Of a stretch of DNA of 33,002 nucleotides, positions 25,264 to 32,778 are shown in pieces (within the stretch, counting starts at the first letter, position 1; each line of letters opens with the position of its first letter). Source of the DNA: Arthrobacter sp. (lineage in GTDB: Bacteria; Actinomycetota; Actinomycetes; Actinomycetales; Micrococcaceae). The stretch is taken from contig NZ_JAUNVV010000028.1 in assembly GCF_030540645.1 (NCBI RefSeq), positions 1 through 33,002 of the forward strand. The letters run 5' to 3'. The translations under genes were made by a program, and so were the position numbers. The notes under the pieces are model-generated. The model was not told where the DNA came from and searched no databases. It saw nothing but the letters and a program-made list of their open reading frames with translations.

Positions 25264-26300
25264 GCGCCACATATACCGACCGTAGGAACAGGTTCGGCAT
25301 CCCCGCACCTGCCCGGCCTGGCCGCACTGTCGGCATCGGCCTCCTCCTGGCCGCGGCCGCAGGGGTGCTGGGGATCATCTCCATGCAGACAGGCACCATC
25401 GCCTTTTCCTTCCATGAAGTCTTCGTCGCTGTCTTTGGCTCCTCGCCGGACCCAAGAGCCTCCCTGGTTGTCCAGAACATCCGCCTCCCCCGCACTGTAA
25501 CTGCCTTGGGCGTCGGCCTATGCCTCGGTGCAGCCGGCGCCACGTTCCAGTCAATTTCACGTAACGCCCTGGGCTCTCCCGACATCATCGGCTTCACCAC
25601 AGGGGCCGCGACGGGCGCTGTCGCGCAGATCATGCTGTTCAACGCCGGGCCCGCGGCGACAGCGGTGGCGGCTATCTGCGGGGGGCTTGTGACGGCCGCC
25701 GTCGTCTACATCTTGTCCCTGCACGGCGGGGTCACTGGAGGTTTCCGCCTGGTGCTGGTCGGCATCGGCGTCGGGGCTCTTCTTGCAGCAGTGAACACGC
25801 TGATGCTGGCCAAGGGCAACGAGGATCTGGCGGCCCAAGCCAACCTGTGGCTGTCCGGTTCACTTGCCTCCCGAACCTGGGATCATGCAGTCCCTGTCCT
25901 GGTGGCCGTGCTGTTGCTCCTCCCGATCCTGCTCGCCCAGGGGCGCAGCCTCGGGCTGCTGGAAATGGGCGACGACGTTGCTCGCGCCTTGGGGGTGAGA
26001 GTCGAGGCAAGCCGGCTCGTTTCCATGGCGGCCGCCGTTGGGCTGACGGCCGTGGCCACCGCCGCGGTGGGCCCGATAGCGTTCGTCGCGCTTGCCGGCC
26101 CACAACTTGCCGCCCGGCTCACCCGTTCCGTCCAGGTGCCCGTAGGGACCGGGGCCTTGATGGGGGCCGTGCTCATGGTCGCCTGCGACCTGCTCACGCA
26201 GCGTCTGCCCCTTGGCGCGCACGTGCCGATTGGGCTGATGACCGGGCTCGTGGGCGGCTGCTACCTGCTGTGGCTTATCACTAGGAGCAAGAACATCTGA
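25260..26300 (+). CDS. fepG: ferric-siderophore ABC permease, FepG type
   Basis: A 346-residue FecCD-family permease and partner of FepD. Features are NIRLPRTVTALGVGLCLGAAG, TFQSISRNALGSPDIIGFTTGAA (the second-subunit version of the RNPLA-P-ILG motif), a long hydrophobic core, and AVGPIAFVALAGPQLAARLTRS for contact with the ATPase. The start is GTG 25260, overlapping the fepD stop as GTGA; the stop at 26298-26300 shares one base with the fepC ATG. It therefore belongs to one coupled transcript, fepD-fepG-fepC-fes. Confidence 0.92.
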   Translation: MSATYTDRRNRFGIPAPARPGRTVGIGLLLAAAAGVLGIISMQTGTIAFSFHEVFVAVFGSSPDPRASLVVQNIRLPRTVTALGVGLCLGAAGATFQSISRNALGSPDIIGFTTGAATGAVAQIMLFNAGPAATAVAAICGGLVTAAVVYILSLHGGVTGGFRLVLVGIGVGALLAAVNTLMLAKGNEDLAAQANLWLSGSLASRTWDHAVPVLVAVLLLLPILLAQGRSLGLLEMGDDVARALGVRVEASRLVSMAAAVGLTAVATAAVGPIAFVALAGPQLAARLTRSVQVPVGTGALMGAVLMVACDLLTQRLPLGAHVPIGLMTGLVGGCYLLWLITRSKNI

Positions 26301-27220
26301 TGCACGCCACAAGAAAGACCTTTGATGGGAGAACCTCCGTGACCACCACCTCCACCTCGCCGGGATATAACGGCGGAACTGGGAATGCCGATGTGCTCTC
26401 CGGCCACGGCCTGGACATCGGCTACGACAGCCACCAAATTTCCCGTGGGCTGGACGTTGTCATCCCACCGGCGTCCTTCACAGCCATCATCGGCCCCAAC
26501 GCCTGCGGGAAGTCCACCCTGTTGCGGGCCCTTTCACGCCTGCTCAAGCCCACGGCCGGGACAGTACTGCTGGAGAGCAAAGACATCCATGGGTACCGCA
26601 CCCGCGACGTGGCCCGGCGCCTGTCGCTGCTGCCGCAGTCATCCACGGCTCCGGACGGCATCACGGTAGGCGACCTCGTGGCTCGCGGCCGCTTCCCCCA
26701 CCAGGGGCTACTGCGGCAGTGGACGGATCAGGACAGGTCCGCGGTGGCTTCGGCCATGGCCGCCACCGGCATCACCGAGCTCGCGGACCGGGCCGTCCGG
26801 GAATTGTCCGGCGGCCAGCGACAGCGCGTGTGGCTGGCCCTGGCCCTGGCACAGGACACTCCCATCATGTTGCTGGACGAACCGACCACTTACCTGGACA
26901 TCGCCCACCAGCTGGACGTACTGCGACTGTGCCGCAGACTTCATCGCACCGGCAACTACACCCTCGTCACGGTCCTGCACGACCTTTCCCTGGCGTTCCG
27001 CTTCGCCGACCACGTCATCGCCATGAAAGACGGGCGCATCGTGGCGCAGGGCCCGCCCGCGGAGATCGCCACGCCAGAGCTCATGCGCGAGGTATACGGC
27101 ATCGAGTCGGTCGTCATCGAGGACCCGGCCACAGGCGGGCCGCTCGTGGTCCCGCTGGAACCCGACGAGCTTGCAGGCCCGGCGGCGACCACCGCCGTGG
27201 GAACAAGGGCCCGGGCATGA
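26300..27220 (+). CDS. fepC: ferric-siderophore ABC transporter ATPase, FepC type
   Basis: A 306-residue cytosolic ATPase that powers import through FepDG. Motifs are Walker A GPNACGKST (residues 65-73), Q-loop SLLPQSS (109-115), signature LSGGQRQR (169-176), Walker B IMLLDEPT (189-196) and the switch His227 in VLHDLS. All catalytic residues are present. The start is uncertain: ATG 26300 overlaps the fepG stop, but GTG 26339 has a better-spaced GGAG 7 bases upstream. The N-terminal 30 residues are low-complexity either way. The C-terminal tail beyond about 285 is also unusual for the family and rich in Ala. Confidence 0.93.
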   Translation: MHATRKTFDGRTSVTTTSTSPGYNGGTGNADVLSGHGLDIGYDSHQISRGLDVVIPPASFTAIIGPNACGKSTLLRALSRLLKPTAGTVLLESKDIHGYRTRDVARRLSLLPQSSTAPDGITVGDLVARGRFPHQGLLRQWTDQDRSAVASAMAATGITELADRAVRELSGGQRQRVWLALALAQDTPIMLLDEPTTYLDIAHQLDVLRLCRRLHRTGNYTLVTVLHDLSLAFRFADHVIAMKDGRIVAQGPPAEIATPELMREVYGIESVVIEDPATGGPLVVPLEPDELAGPAATTAVGTRARA

Positions 27221-28560
27221 ACGCTCCTTCAATTCCCGGTGCCATGCCGGAGCCCTTCCCCGCACCGCGGGACCCAGTTCCCGGGCCTGCACCGTCCATC
27301 CCCGTGTTGCGCGGTCATTTCCGTTCCTCTTGGGATGGCTGGGGGCCCGCGCGCCGGGACGCGTTCCTCCAGAATCTCGCAGGCGGCACAGGGGCGCCCC
27401 TGGTCGACCCTGCCCCGGACGGCCGTAGCACCCACCGCGCCGTGACCTTTTTTCATCTGGATCCGGCTGCCTCGGCGGTGATCCTCTCCGCCAACGCCCT
27501 CGTCAACCACCTGGATGTGAGCGCTAGCGAGTTTGAGTGGCTCGGCAATTGCGGCTTCTGGGCGCTCACCTACCTGATGCCGGCCGACTGGGAGTCAGGC
27601 TACCGGGTCACCGTCCACACGGGACCCGGCCCGGCTCCGTGGCGGGCGGCCAAGGAGCGCCGACCCATCCGCATGGCAGCCGACGCCGGAGGGCCCGACC
27701 CCCTCAACCCCTTACTGGGTGCGGGCATGAACGGCGGGCCCACCTCGGTGGTGCGGCTGCCCGCGGCCCCTTCCGCCCCGTGGCTGGCAACCGTCTCTCC
27801 CCGCCCTTTCGCGGGCAGCCCGGCCATGGGCGGGGACCCCAGTGAGGGCGGGCTGCCCTGCAGTGAGGATGCCCCGGGCCTTGAATGCCTCAGGGTCACG
27901 GACTCGGGCGCCGGACGGGTGCGCACGGTGTGGCTTTATTCCCCACCCCCGGGATCCGCCACGGGCCCGACACCACTGCTGCTCCTGCACGACGGGCAGG
28001 TCTGGGCGAAGTACCTCAATCTCAAGGCGACCCTAGACGCGGCCGTGGGCGCCGGCGTCGTGCCCGCCATCCACGTAGCCATGATCGACTCCCTCGACGT
28101 CGAGACGCGCTCACGGGAGCTTAGTGGACCTACCGGTACCGTCGACTTCGTGGCCGTTGACCTCCTGCCGCTGCTCCGCCGACACCTGACCGTCCGTACC
28201 GACGCCCCGGGGACTATCGTCTCCGGCGCCAGCTACGGCGGACTCGCCTCGCTGTGGCAATTGGCCCGGCACCCTCACCTCGTGGGGGTGGCCCTGGCCC
28301 AGTCGCCCTCGCTGTGGCGCTACGACCTGGCCAGGCCGTTGCGAGACGTGGTGGACCGGGTCACGATCCGCCTCCAAGCCGGCATCTACGAACCCGACAT
28401 CCACGAGACTACGCAACGGCTTTACGCAGACCTTGTCCCGCTCGGGGCCGACGTCGGGCTGTGCACCGTCACCGGCGGTCACGACTGGGCCTGGTGGAAC
28501 ACCTGGCTCATCCATGGGCTCGCCGAGCTCCTGGACACCGCCCCGTCATGCTCGTCATGA
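27217..28560 (+). CDS. fes: enterochelin-esterase-like ferric siderophore esterase
   Basis: A 447-residue cytosolic hydrolase. The N-terminal part (about 30-200) is the enterochelin-esterase N-domain (AVTFFHLDPAASAVILSANAL, FEWLGNCGFWALTYLMPADW). The C-terminal part (about 225-447) is an esterase D-type alpha/beta hydrolase with a nucleophile elbow SGASYGG (Ser339), LLLLHDGQVWAK and the late GGHDWAWW (His422), all as in Fes. It should cut the serine ester backbone of the imported ferric siderophore, so its presence supports a Ser-lactone product. The frame is open upstream through fepC, but ATG 27217 overlaps the fepC stop as ATGA, with AAGGG upstream. It is last in the uptake operon apart from a small coupled frame. 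Confidence 0.93.
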   Translation: MNAPSIPGAMPEPFPAPRDPVPGPAPSIPVLRGHFRSSWDGWGPARRDAFLQNLAGGTGAPLVDPAPDGRSTHRAVTFFHLDPAASAVILSANALVNHLDVSASEFEWLGNCGFWALTYLMPADWESGYRVTVHTGPGPAPWRAAKERRPIRMAADAGGPDPLNPLLGAGMNGGPTSVVRLPAAPSAPWLATVSPRPFAGSPAMGGDPSEGGLPCSEDAPGLECLRVTDSGAGRVRTVWLYSPPPGSATGPTPLLLLHDGQVWAKYLNLKATLDAAVGAGVVPAIHVAMIDSLDVETRSRELSGPTGTVDFVAVDLLPLLRRHLTVRTDAPGTIVSGASYGGLASLWQLARHPHLVGVALAQSPSLWRYDLARPLRDVVDRVTIRLQAGIYEPDIHETTQRLYADLVPLGADVGLCTVTGGHDWAWWNTWLIHGLAELLDTAPSCSS

Positions 28561-28805
28561 ACGGTATTTTGCCAACCTCGTGCTGGGTAGCCGATCCGTA
28601 CTACACATGCCTACCGGGATCCAGACGTACCCCTGTTGAGTCAAAAGGATTGATGGGCGGAGTCGCTGCTCCGCGCGCAGCCGAAGCCACTGGCGACAGG
28701 CTTCACGGAATGCTCCCGGAGATCGACCGAAGGTTGGGCGCCCTCGGAGCGACAGAACCAGGACTTCCGATGCACGCGGAAAGACCACGCCCTTGGACGT
28801 TATGA
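28557..28805 (+). CDS. small unrecognised ORF coupled to fes
   Basis: A possible 82-residue protein whose ATG overlaps the fes stop (ATGA), the same coupling used throughout this operon. There is no recognised domain, signal peptide or membrane helix; two cysteines lie in the first 20 residues and the tail is Pro- and Arg-rich. Near 28795 an overlapping frame continues in coding-like fashion for 15 codons (to 28848), so this could be the decayed end of a former gene. Whether it is translated is unclear. Confidence 0.25.
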   Translation: MNGILPTSCWVADPYYTCLPGSRRTPVESKGLMGGVAAPRAAEATGDRLHGMLPEIDRRLGALGATEPGLPMHAERPRPWTL

Positions 28806-29164
28806 TCGCCAGGCTGATCGGGCCGGAACGGAACGTGGTGGAGAATTAAGCCTTCGTGGTAGCTTCCGATCCGCACTCACACACAAATGCCCTCAGCTGA
28901 CTCGCCGGCCCCATTGGCGGCATCGTCATTGCCCCGCATAAATCCCACATGCATCATGACGGCCATGGTGCGGGCGCCCTGCTTTCGTTATCTCCTATGG
29001 CATAGGAAGCGTCTGAAGTTCTAACCGTAAGAGTTGGCGTTCACTTCTCAGTCCGTGATGAAAAATAAGATACGAAAATGGCACTAATTAGTTTGGCGAA
29101 GGTGGGGGTACCGTGGACGTAATCGGGCCGAACTGGCCGGATCGAAACATACAAGGAGATCATC
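28806..29164. other. non-coding stretch upstream of DUF1540 gene
   Basis: About 360 bases without a recognisable gene. It holds a perfect palindrome with 6-bp arms (TCCTAT-GGC-ATAGGA, 28993-29007), about 160 bases before the DUF1540 start, and an AT-rich stretch near 29060-29095 that could hold its promoter. No iron box was found here. Confidence 0.4.
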
Positions 29165-29458
29165 ATGACTGTCACCGTCCCCATCTCGGAATGCGCCGTG
29201 GAGAACTGTTCCTTCAACAACCACACCCACTGTGGCGCCGCCGGCATCACCATTGGCGGGCACGCCGACCATGCCCAGTGCGCAACCTTCATCGACACTG
29301 GCGTCCACGGCGGACTGCCAAAAGTTCTGGCCTCCATTGGGGCTTGTCAACGGACCGAGTGCGTTCACAACGACCATCTAATGTGCAATGCGTCATCTGT
29401 CCGAGTGGGACCGGGCGCCGACAACGCGGACTGCCTGACGTACGAGCACTCCGTCTAG
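29165..29458 (+). CDS. tandem DUF1540 cysteine-rich protein
   Basis: A 97-residue cytosolic protein with an excellent ribosome site (AAGGAG, 6 bases before ATG). It consists of two DUF1540 units, each with exactly the spacing C-x4-C-x7-C-x15-C: Cys10, 15, 23, 39 and Cys61, 66, 74, 90. Four-cysteine units of this kind are expected to bind a metal such as zinc, though the family has no settled function. It is the last intact gene inside the right repeat. It is separated from the uptake operon by 600 bases and has no iron box of its own, so a link to iron handling is only suggested by position. Confidence 0.8.
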   Translation: MTVTVPISECAVENCSFNNHTHCGAAGITIGGHADHAQCATFIDTGVHGGLPKVLASIGACQRTECVHNDHLMCNASSVRVGPGADNADCLTYEHSV

Positions 29459-30011
29459 AACTACAGCCAGGTTTATTTTTGCATGCGTCGACGTACTCTT
29501 CAGATTTCAGCCGCGAATCCTACCAATTGTTGCGGGTTAGTGGTGATGTGTGGGCAGTAGCGGTACAGACGTGGGCTCGGCCCTAGAGTAAATCAGCAAT
29601 CTGATCGGGGATGGTTCACGCAGAGCGTGTCGCGGAATCCTGAGTCAATTATGCCCGCAGGCTGTTTGCGGGTAAGAGCCCGGAAGTTGTTGAATCTGAA
29701 ATCGCAGCTAGCCGAAGTTCCGTATCGAGGGCCCTACCTGCCACAGGCGCAGGGTGAACCCGGAAGAGAGGGCCGAATCAGCCGGGCCGGCCTGACCAGA
29801 CCCATGTTCGGGCATAATCTGGACGCTGGCATCGATATTGAACGCCCCACTGGGTCCGCGGTGTACCGGCGCTTCGCAATTCGGCATGGTGGGGGATTGA
29901 TCCGGCATGGGCCGTCGCCGTTAATTTCATGAGTTTGCAATGAGTTCGGTCGAAACGGCGTCACTGATGCCCCTTCCCTACAGCAAACCCGAAGGTCAGA
30001 GGCATCTTCCG
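29459..30011. other. gene-poor right edge of island
   Basis: About 550 bases without a convincing gene; short frames on both strands have no recognisable product. It looks less GC-rich than the biosynthetic genes. The only ordered element found is the AATGAGT-type tandem motif at 29928-29945. No transposase or integrase remnant could be identified by eye. Confidence 0.45.
29928..29945 (+). repeat. tandem AATGAGT motif, right end
   Basis: CATGAGT at 29928 and AATGAGT at 29939 are 11 bases apart, preceded by AATTT and followed by TCGGT. The spacing, orientation and flanks match the pair at 5961-5978 near the other end of the island. It lies about 75 bases inside the first of three tRNA 3' fragments. 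An arm-type integrase site is the suggested role. Confidence 0.4.
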
Positions 30012-30046
30012 GAGTATCTGTCGGATTCGAACCGACGACCTTTGCG
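30012..30046 (-). repeat. tRNA 3'-end fragment (second tRNA type)
   Basis: On the minus strand this reads AAAGGTC, a perfect T-arm (30020-30036, 5-bp stem GTCGG/CCGAC with TTCGAAT loop), then AGATACTCC. No D-arm or anticodon arm precedes it, so it is a fragment. It differs from the flanking 37-bp repeat, so it came from another tRNA species or another integration event. Confidence 0.55.
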
Positions 30047-30150
30047 TTCGAACACCAAAGCCATTTAGACGCGAAAAAACGGGGCGGAAACCCACCCCGC
30101 CACTGCGAAAACCCTGTAAATCCGGGCTTTTTGGCCCCAAAAAAACTCGA

Positions 30151-30182
30151 GGGCCCCTATCAGATTTGAACCGACGACGGTT
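30151..30182 (-). repeat. tRNA 3'-end fragment (third, degenerate)
   Basis: The minus strand reads CCGTC, then a T-arm-like segment (30159-30175, loop TTCAAAT, stem with two G-U pairs), then AGGGGCC. The 5' half of a tRNA is missing. It lies between the fragment at 30012 and the right island repeat at 30273, making three tRNA 3' fragments within about 300 bases. Confidence 0.45.
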
Positions 30183-30272
30183 GCAATCTATGCGGTCAAT
30201 ATCCCTGAAAATGGCCCATTTCGCGGCAAAAACGCCCATTGTTGAGGGCCCTTGGCAACTACCGACCACCAT

Positions 30273-30309
30273 TGGGCCTCCTATGGGATTCGAACCCATG
30301 ACCCCCGCT
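30273..30309 (-). repeat. right copy of tRNA 3'-end direct repeat (putative att site)
   Basis: Identical over 37 bases to 5813-5849 and in the same orientation, with the outward GACCACC also kept at 30264-30270. The T-arm is 30283-30299. The sequence 5' to it on the minus strand (30310 upward) does not form an anticodon or D-arm and runs straight into the 3' end of the permease gene, whose stop is at 30322. So neither copy is an intact tRNA gene; the original tRNA has been lost or lies elsewhere. Confidence 0.7.
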
Positions 30310-30321
30310 TTATAAACCATG

Positions 30322-31088
30322 TTAGAGCCTGAGCCGCCACCAAAAGAGTACGGTTCCCCAGACGGCAAGCACCGTTGTCGCCAGCAGAACAGCCAGTTGG
30401 ATTCCCAAAACTCCACTGCCCACGAAGTTCGACGCCGCCCACAGCCCTGGTGCGGCGAAGGGAAACCAACCGCCCACGCCCACGAGCACGGAGACTTGGG
30501 CGAGCACCAAAATCACGATCTCGGAGCCCATCCCGGCCAGCATGCTGCGGCAGATGCTGGCGATCAAGCCACAGACGACGGCGAGCGCGCCGGTGAGCAG
30601 CGTGGTGGCTGCAAGTTTGGCGACCAGCGCGAAGCTGCCGGCGGTCGGCACGTATCCGAGCACCCTCCCCAGCAGGGCGGTCACCCCAGTCAGAATCGCT
30701 GTAGCGGCGATCAACCAGAGACAAAGAACAATGAGCTTGGCACCGGCGATCATGGTGCGGGTGGTTGGCAATGCGAACAGTCCCGTGATGGTTCCTTGAC
30801 TGAACTCCCGTCCAAAGCTCCATGCGTACACGACGCCGAACGCCAGCAGCCCGGCGGCCGAGGACACCGCGGTGGTGACGGAGAGCAGGCCGTCCCAGCC
30901 GCCGTCGCCCGCGAAAGAAGCAGCTTTTGCAGCGGCGGGGCCTTCGCCTGCAGCCGCGGCAGAGAGGCGGCTGCGATGCCGGGAACACCCAGGACGAGCA
31001 GCACCGTCGCGGTGATCGGAACGGGCGCGGAGCAGAACTTGAGCCATTCGATACCGAGCGCTCCGGCAAACAGCGCGGCCGCCTTCAT
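30322..31088 (-). pseudogene. ABC-2 type permease, frameshifted
   Basis: The N-terminus is encoded in one frame (MKAAALFAGALGIEWLK, VTATVLLVLGVPG-type helix, LPRLQAK; start ATG 31088 overlapping the ATPase stop as ATGA). The rest is in another (GPAAAKAASFAGDGGWDGLL, FGVVYAWSFGREFSQGTITGLFALPTTRTMIAGAK, then four to five helices to FWWRLRL). The join falls near 30935-30950 at a CCCC run, and each frame alone gives nonsense on the other side. The FGREF-x-GTITGLFALP motif is typical of actinobacterial ABC-2 exporter permeases. It is either a true single-base mutation or a sequencing error in a homopolymer; the damaged partner genes favour a real decay. Confidence 0.75.
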
Positions 31089-31663
31089 GACTTCCCCACC
31101 AGCAATTTCGCTTCAACGTCTGCGTTGACAAGGTCAAAGAAGCGGCGTTCCAAGACAAACCCACCAAGGGCCAGCTCGCCGATGATCCGCCCTGCATTGA
31201 TCACGGTGATCTGATCGGCAATTCGCGCCACTTCGTCGAGATGGTGGCTTGACACCAACACCGAAGCACCAGCTTCGTGTACGCGCTCCAGTAGTATCCG
31301 CTGCAACGCTGCAGCGTGGGCATCGGCCCGGTTGAGCCCTGCCAGGCGCCCGGCGATCTGCAGATTCGCCTTGACGGTGAGCTCCGGATAGGCCAGCGGC
31401 GTGTCAATGAGGTGCCCCACACCGGCCCATCCAGCAGACCTCATCCGGGCAACATCAACACCGCGCACCAGCACTCTTCCTGCAGTGGGGGCGGTGATGC
31501 CCAGCACCAGCCGCATCAGCGTCGTCTTCCCGGCACCATTCAAACCAACCAAGGCATGCACCTGCCCTCGATGCAGCACCAAGTTAGTCGGCTGCAAAGC
31601 GGATCCCTCCCTGTACACCTTCGCTGCGGCCACAAGCTCGACGGCGGCCGGTTCAGTCGGCAT
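31085..31663 (-). pseudogene. ABC exporter ATPase lacking signature and Walker B
   Basis: A 192-residue frame with a good start (GAGGAGA about 6 bases before ATG 31663). It has Walker A GLNGAGKTT (residues 40-48), then the Q-loop region (GHLIDTPLAYPELTVKANLQIAGRLAGL). It then jumps from RADAHAAAL directly to RILLERVHEAGASVLVSSHHLDEVARIAD (about 31280-31312), which holds the switch His. The 60-70 residues that normally lie between, with the LSGGQ/LSLGN signature and Walker B LLLDEP, are missing without breaking the frame. Such a protein cannot hydrolyse ATP in the usual way, so it is called non-functional. It is coupled to the broken permease downstream. Confidence 0.75.
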
Positions 31664-32129
31664 CGGAACTCTCCTCGGGAACTGGCGCAAGATATGCCAG
31701 TGCGGCACGCAGCTGACAACCGAGCGACTTGGTGCCCACGCCGCCGTCGTGCAGCAGTGCCGCCGTCGACGCGCCAAGGCAAGCACCCGTGGTCACTTCC
31801 GCTTCCAACCGCTGCACGCCCGTGGACACCAGCGCATCCACAATCGCCAACTGCGTCGCCTGCGTGCTCTCCCACGTCTTGGCCCGCAGGCCCGGGTGTG
31901 CAGCGGCAATGCGAAGCCTGCGACGAGTGGCCTCGTCCTCACCTGCGTCCAGCTGGGCAAGAGCGATGCTGAAGGCTGTGCAGACCCGTTGTAAAGGCGA
32001 GAGCTCCGCCGGCTGTGCTGACACGATAGTGGCAATGATCGGGTCGTAGGGGTCGTCGATGGTCAACGCATCTTTCGTCGGGAAGTACCGGAAGAACGTC
32101 ATGGACGTCACCCCGGGCTCCGTAGCCAA
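31653..32129 (-). pseudogene. TetR-family regulator, 5' truncated
   Basis: About 158 residues remain. The frame begins within the DNA-binding domain: GVTSMTFFRYFPTKDALTIDDPYDP is the recognition helix and following turn of a TetR protein. The first helix and most of the second (some 25-30 residues) are absent; the upstream sequence becomes the 5' region of a plus-strand gene. The C-terminal ligand domain looks complete up to PEESSDAD. The stop overlaps the ATPase start by 11 bases, so it once headed an exporter operon as its own repressor. The listed start, TTG 32129, is only the first in-frame start-like codon. Confidence 0.65.
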
Positions 32130-32157
32130 GCCGGTGCACGGCGGGTACGCTACCGGG

Positions 32158-32739
32158 ATGGAAACCAATCAGCTTTTTCTCCTCTCGGACACCGCCCTTC
32201 GCAGCGTCATCGACCGCCTCACGCCCGAAGACTTGGGCAAGTCCGCCCCGGCTGAATGGTCGCAAAGTCCAGAACCGACCATTCTCGACATCCTGCGTGC
32301 GCACGCCTACGACGAAGCGTGGGTTCCGGATGTGCTCTCTGGGCTCTCTACCTCCGATGGCGACAAATGGCAGGAGCTTGACCTGCTCGGCGATGATCCG
32401 ATCGCAGCCTACGACGCGCTGAACGACACGGCCACGGCCGCTGTCCGGGGAGGGGTTACTCCGGATTCGGTGTTCCACTTCCAGTACGGCGACTATCCGG
32501 CAGAGGAGGGGCTCGTTCATTTGTCGCTCTACCGCGGGTTCCAAGCATGGATGATCGCCAAGCACCTCAACATCCCATTCCATCTCTCCGAAGAGCTCAT
32601 CGCCGGCTTGACGGAGCATGTGCTTCCCAACGCTGAGGAGTGGCGCGCTTTCGGCGTCTTCCCACCCGCCATTGACCCTCCAGCTAACGCCGACGCCGAG
32701 ACGCGGCTGCTCTGCGCCGTCGGGTATTGGGTGCCCTGA
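32158..32739 (+). CDS. DinB/maleylpyruvate-isomerase-like (TIGR03086-type) protein
   Basis: A 193-residue cytosolic protein with a four-helix-bundle look. The N-terminus ALRSVIDRLTPEDLGKSAPAEW, then ILDILRAHAYDEAWV (first metal-ligand His with an acidic residue following) and EEGLVHLSLYRGFQAWMIAKHL (second His in the H-x-x-x-x-R-G turn), resemble the mycothiol-dependent maleylpyruvate isomerase / DinB metal-binding superfamily. The substrate is unknown; many actinobacterial members are thiol-linked detoxification enzymes. An upstream ATG at 32059 lies inside the truncated tetR and is unlikely. No ribosome site precedes ATG 32158; a TACGCT at 32146 would allow leaderless transcription (inference). 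Confidence 0.65.
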   Translation: METNQLFLLSDTALRSVIDRLTPEDLGKSAPAEWSQSPEPTILDILRAHAYDEAWVPDVLSGLSTSDGDKWQELDLLGDDPIAAYDALNDTATAAVRGGVTPDSVFHFQYGDYPAEEGLVHLSLYRGFQAWMIAKHLNIPFHLSEELIAGLTEHVLPNAEEWRAFGVFPPAIDPPANADAETRLLCAVGYWVP

Positions 32740-32778
32740 CTTACTGGGTGAACTGCTGTGGGCACATCGGCCGGCGCG

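Noticed and set aside
26719-27216. Upstream extension of the fes reading frame
   Set aside because: It runs inside fepC and is Arg/His/Gly-rich shadow sequence; ATG 27217 with ATGA coupling is the sensible start.
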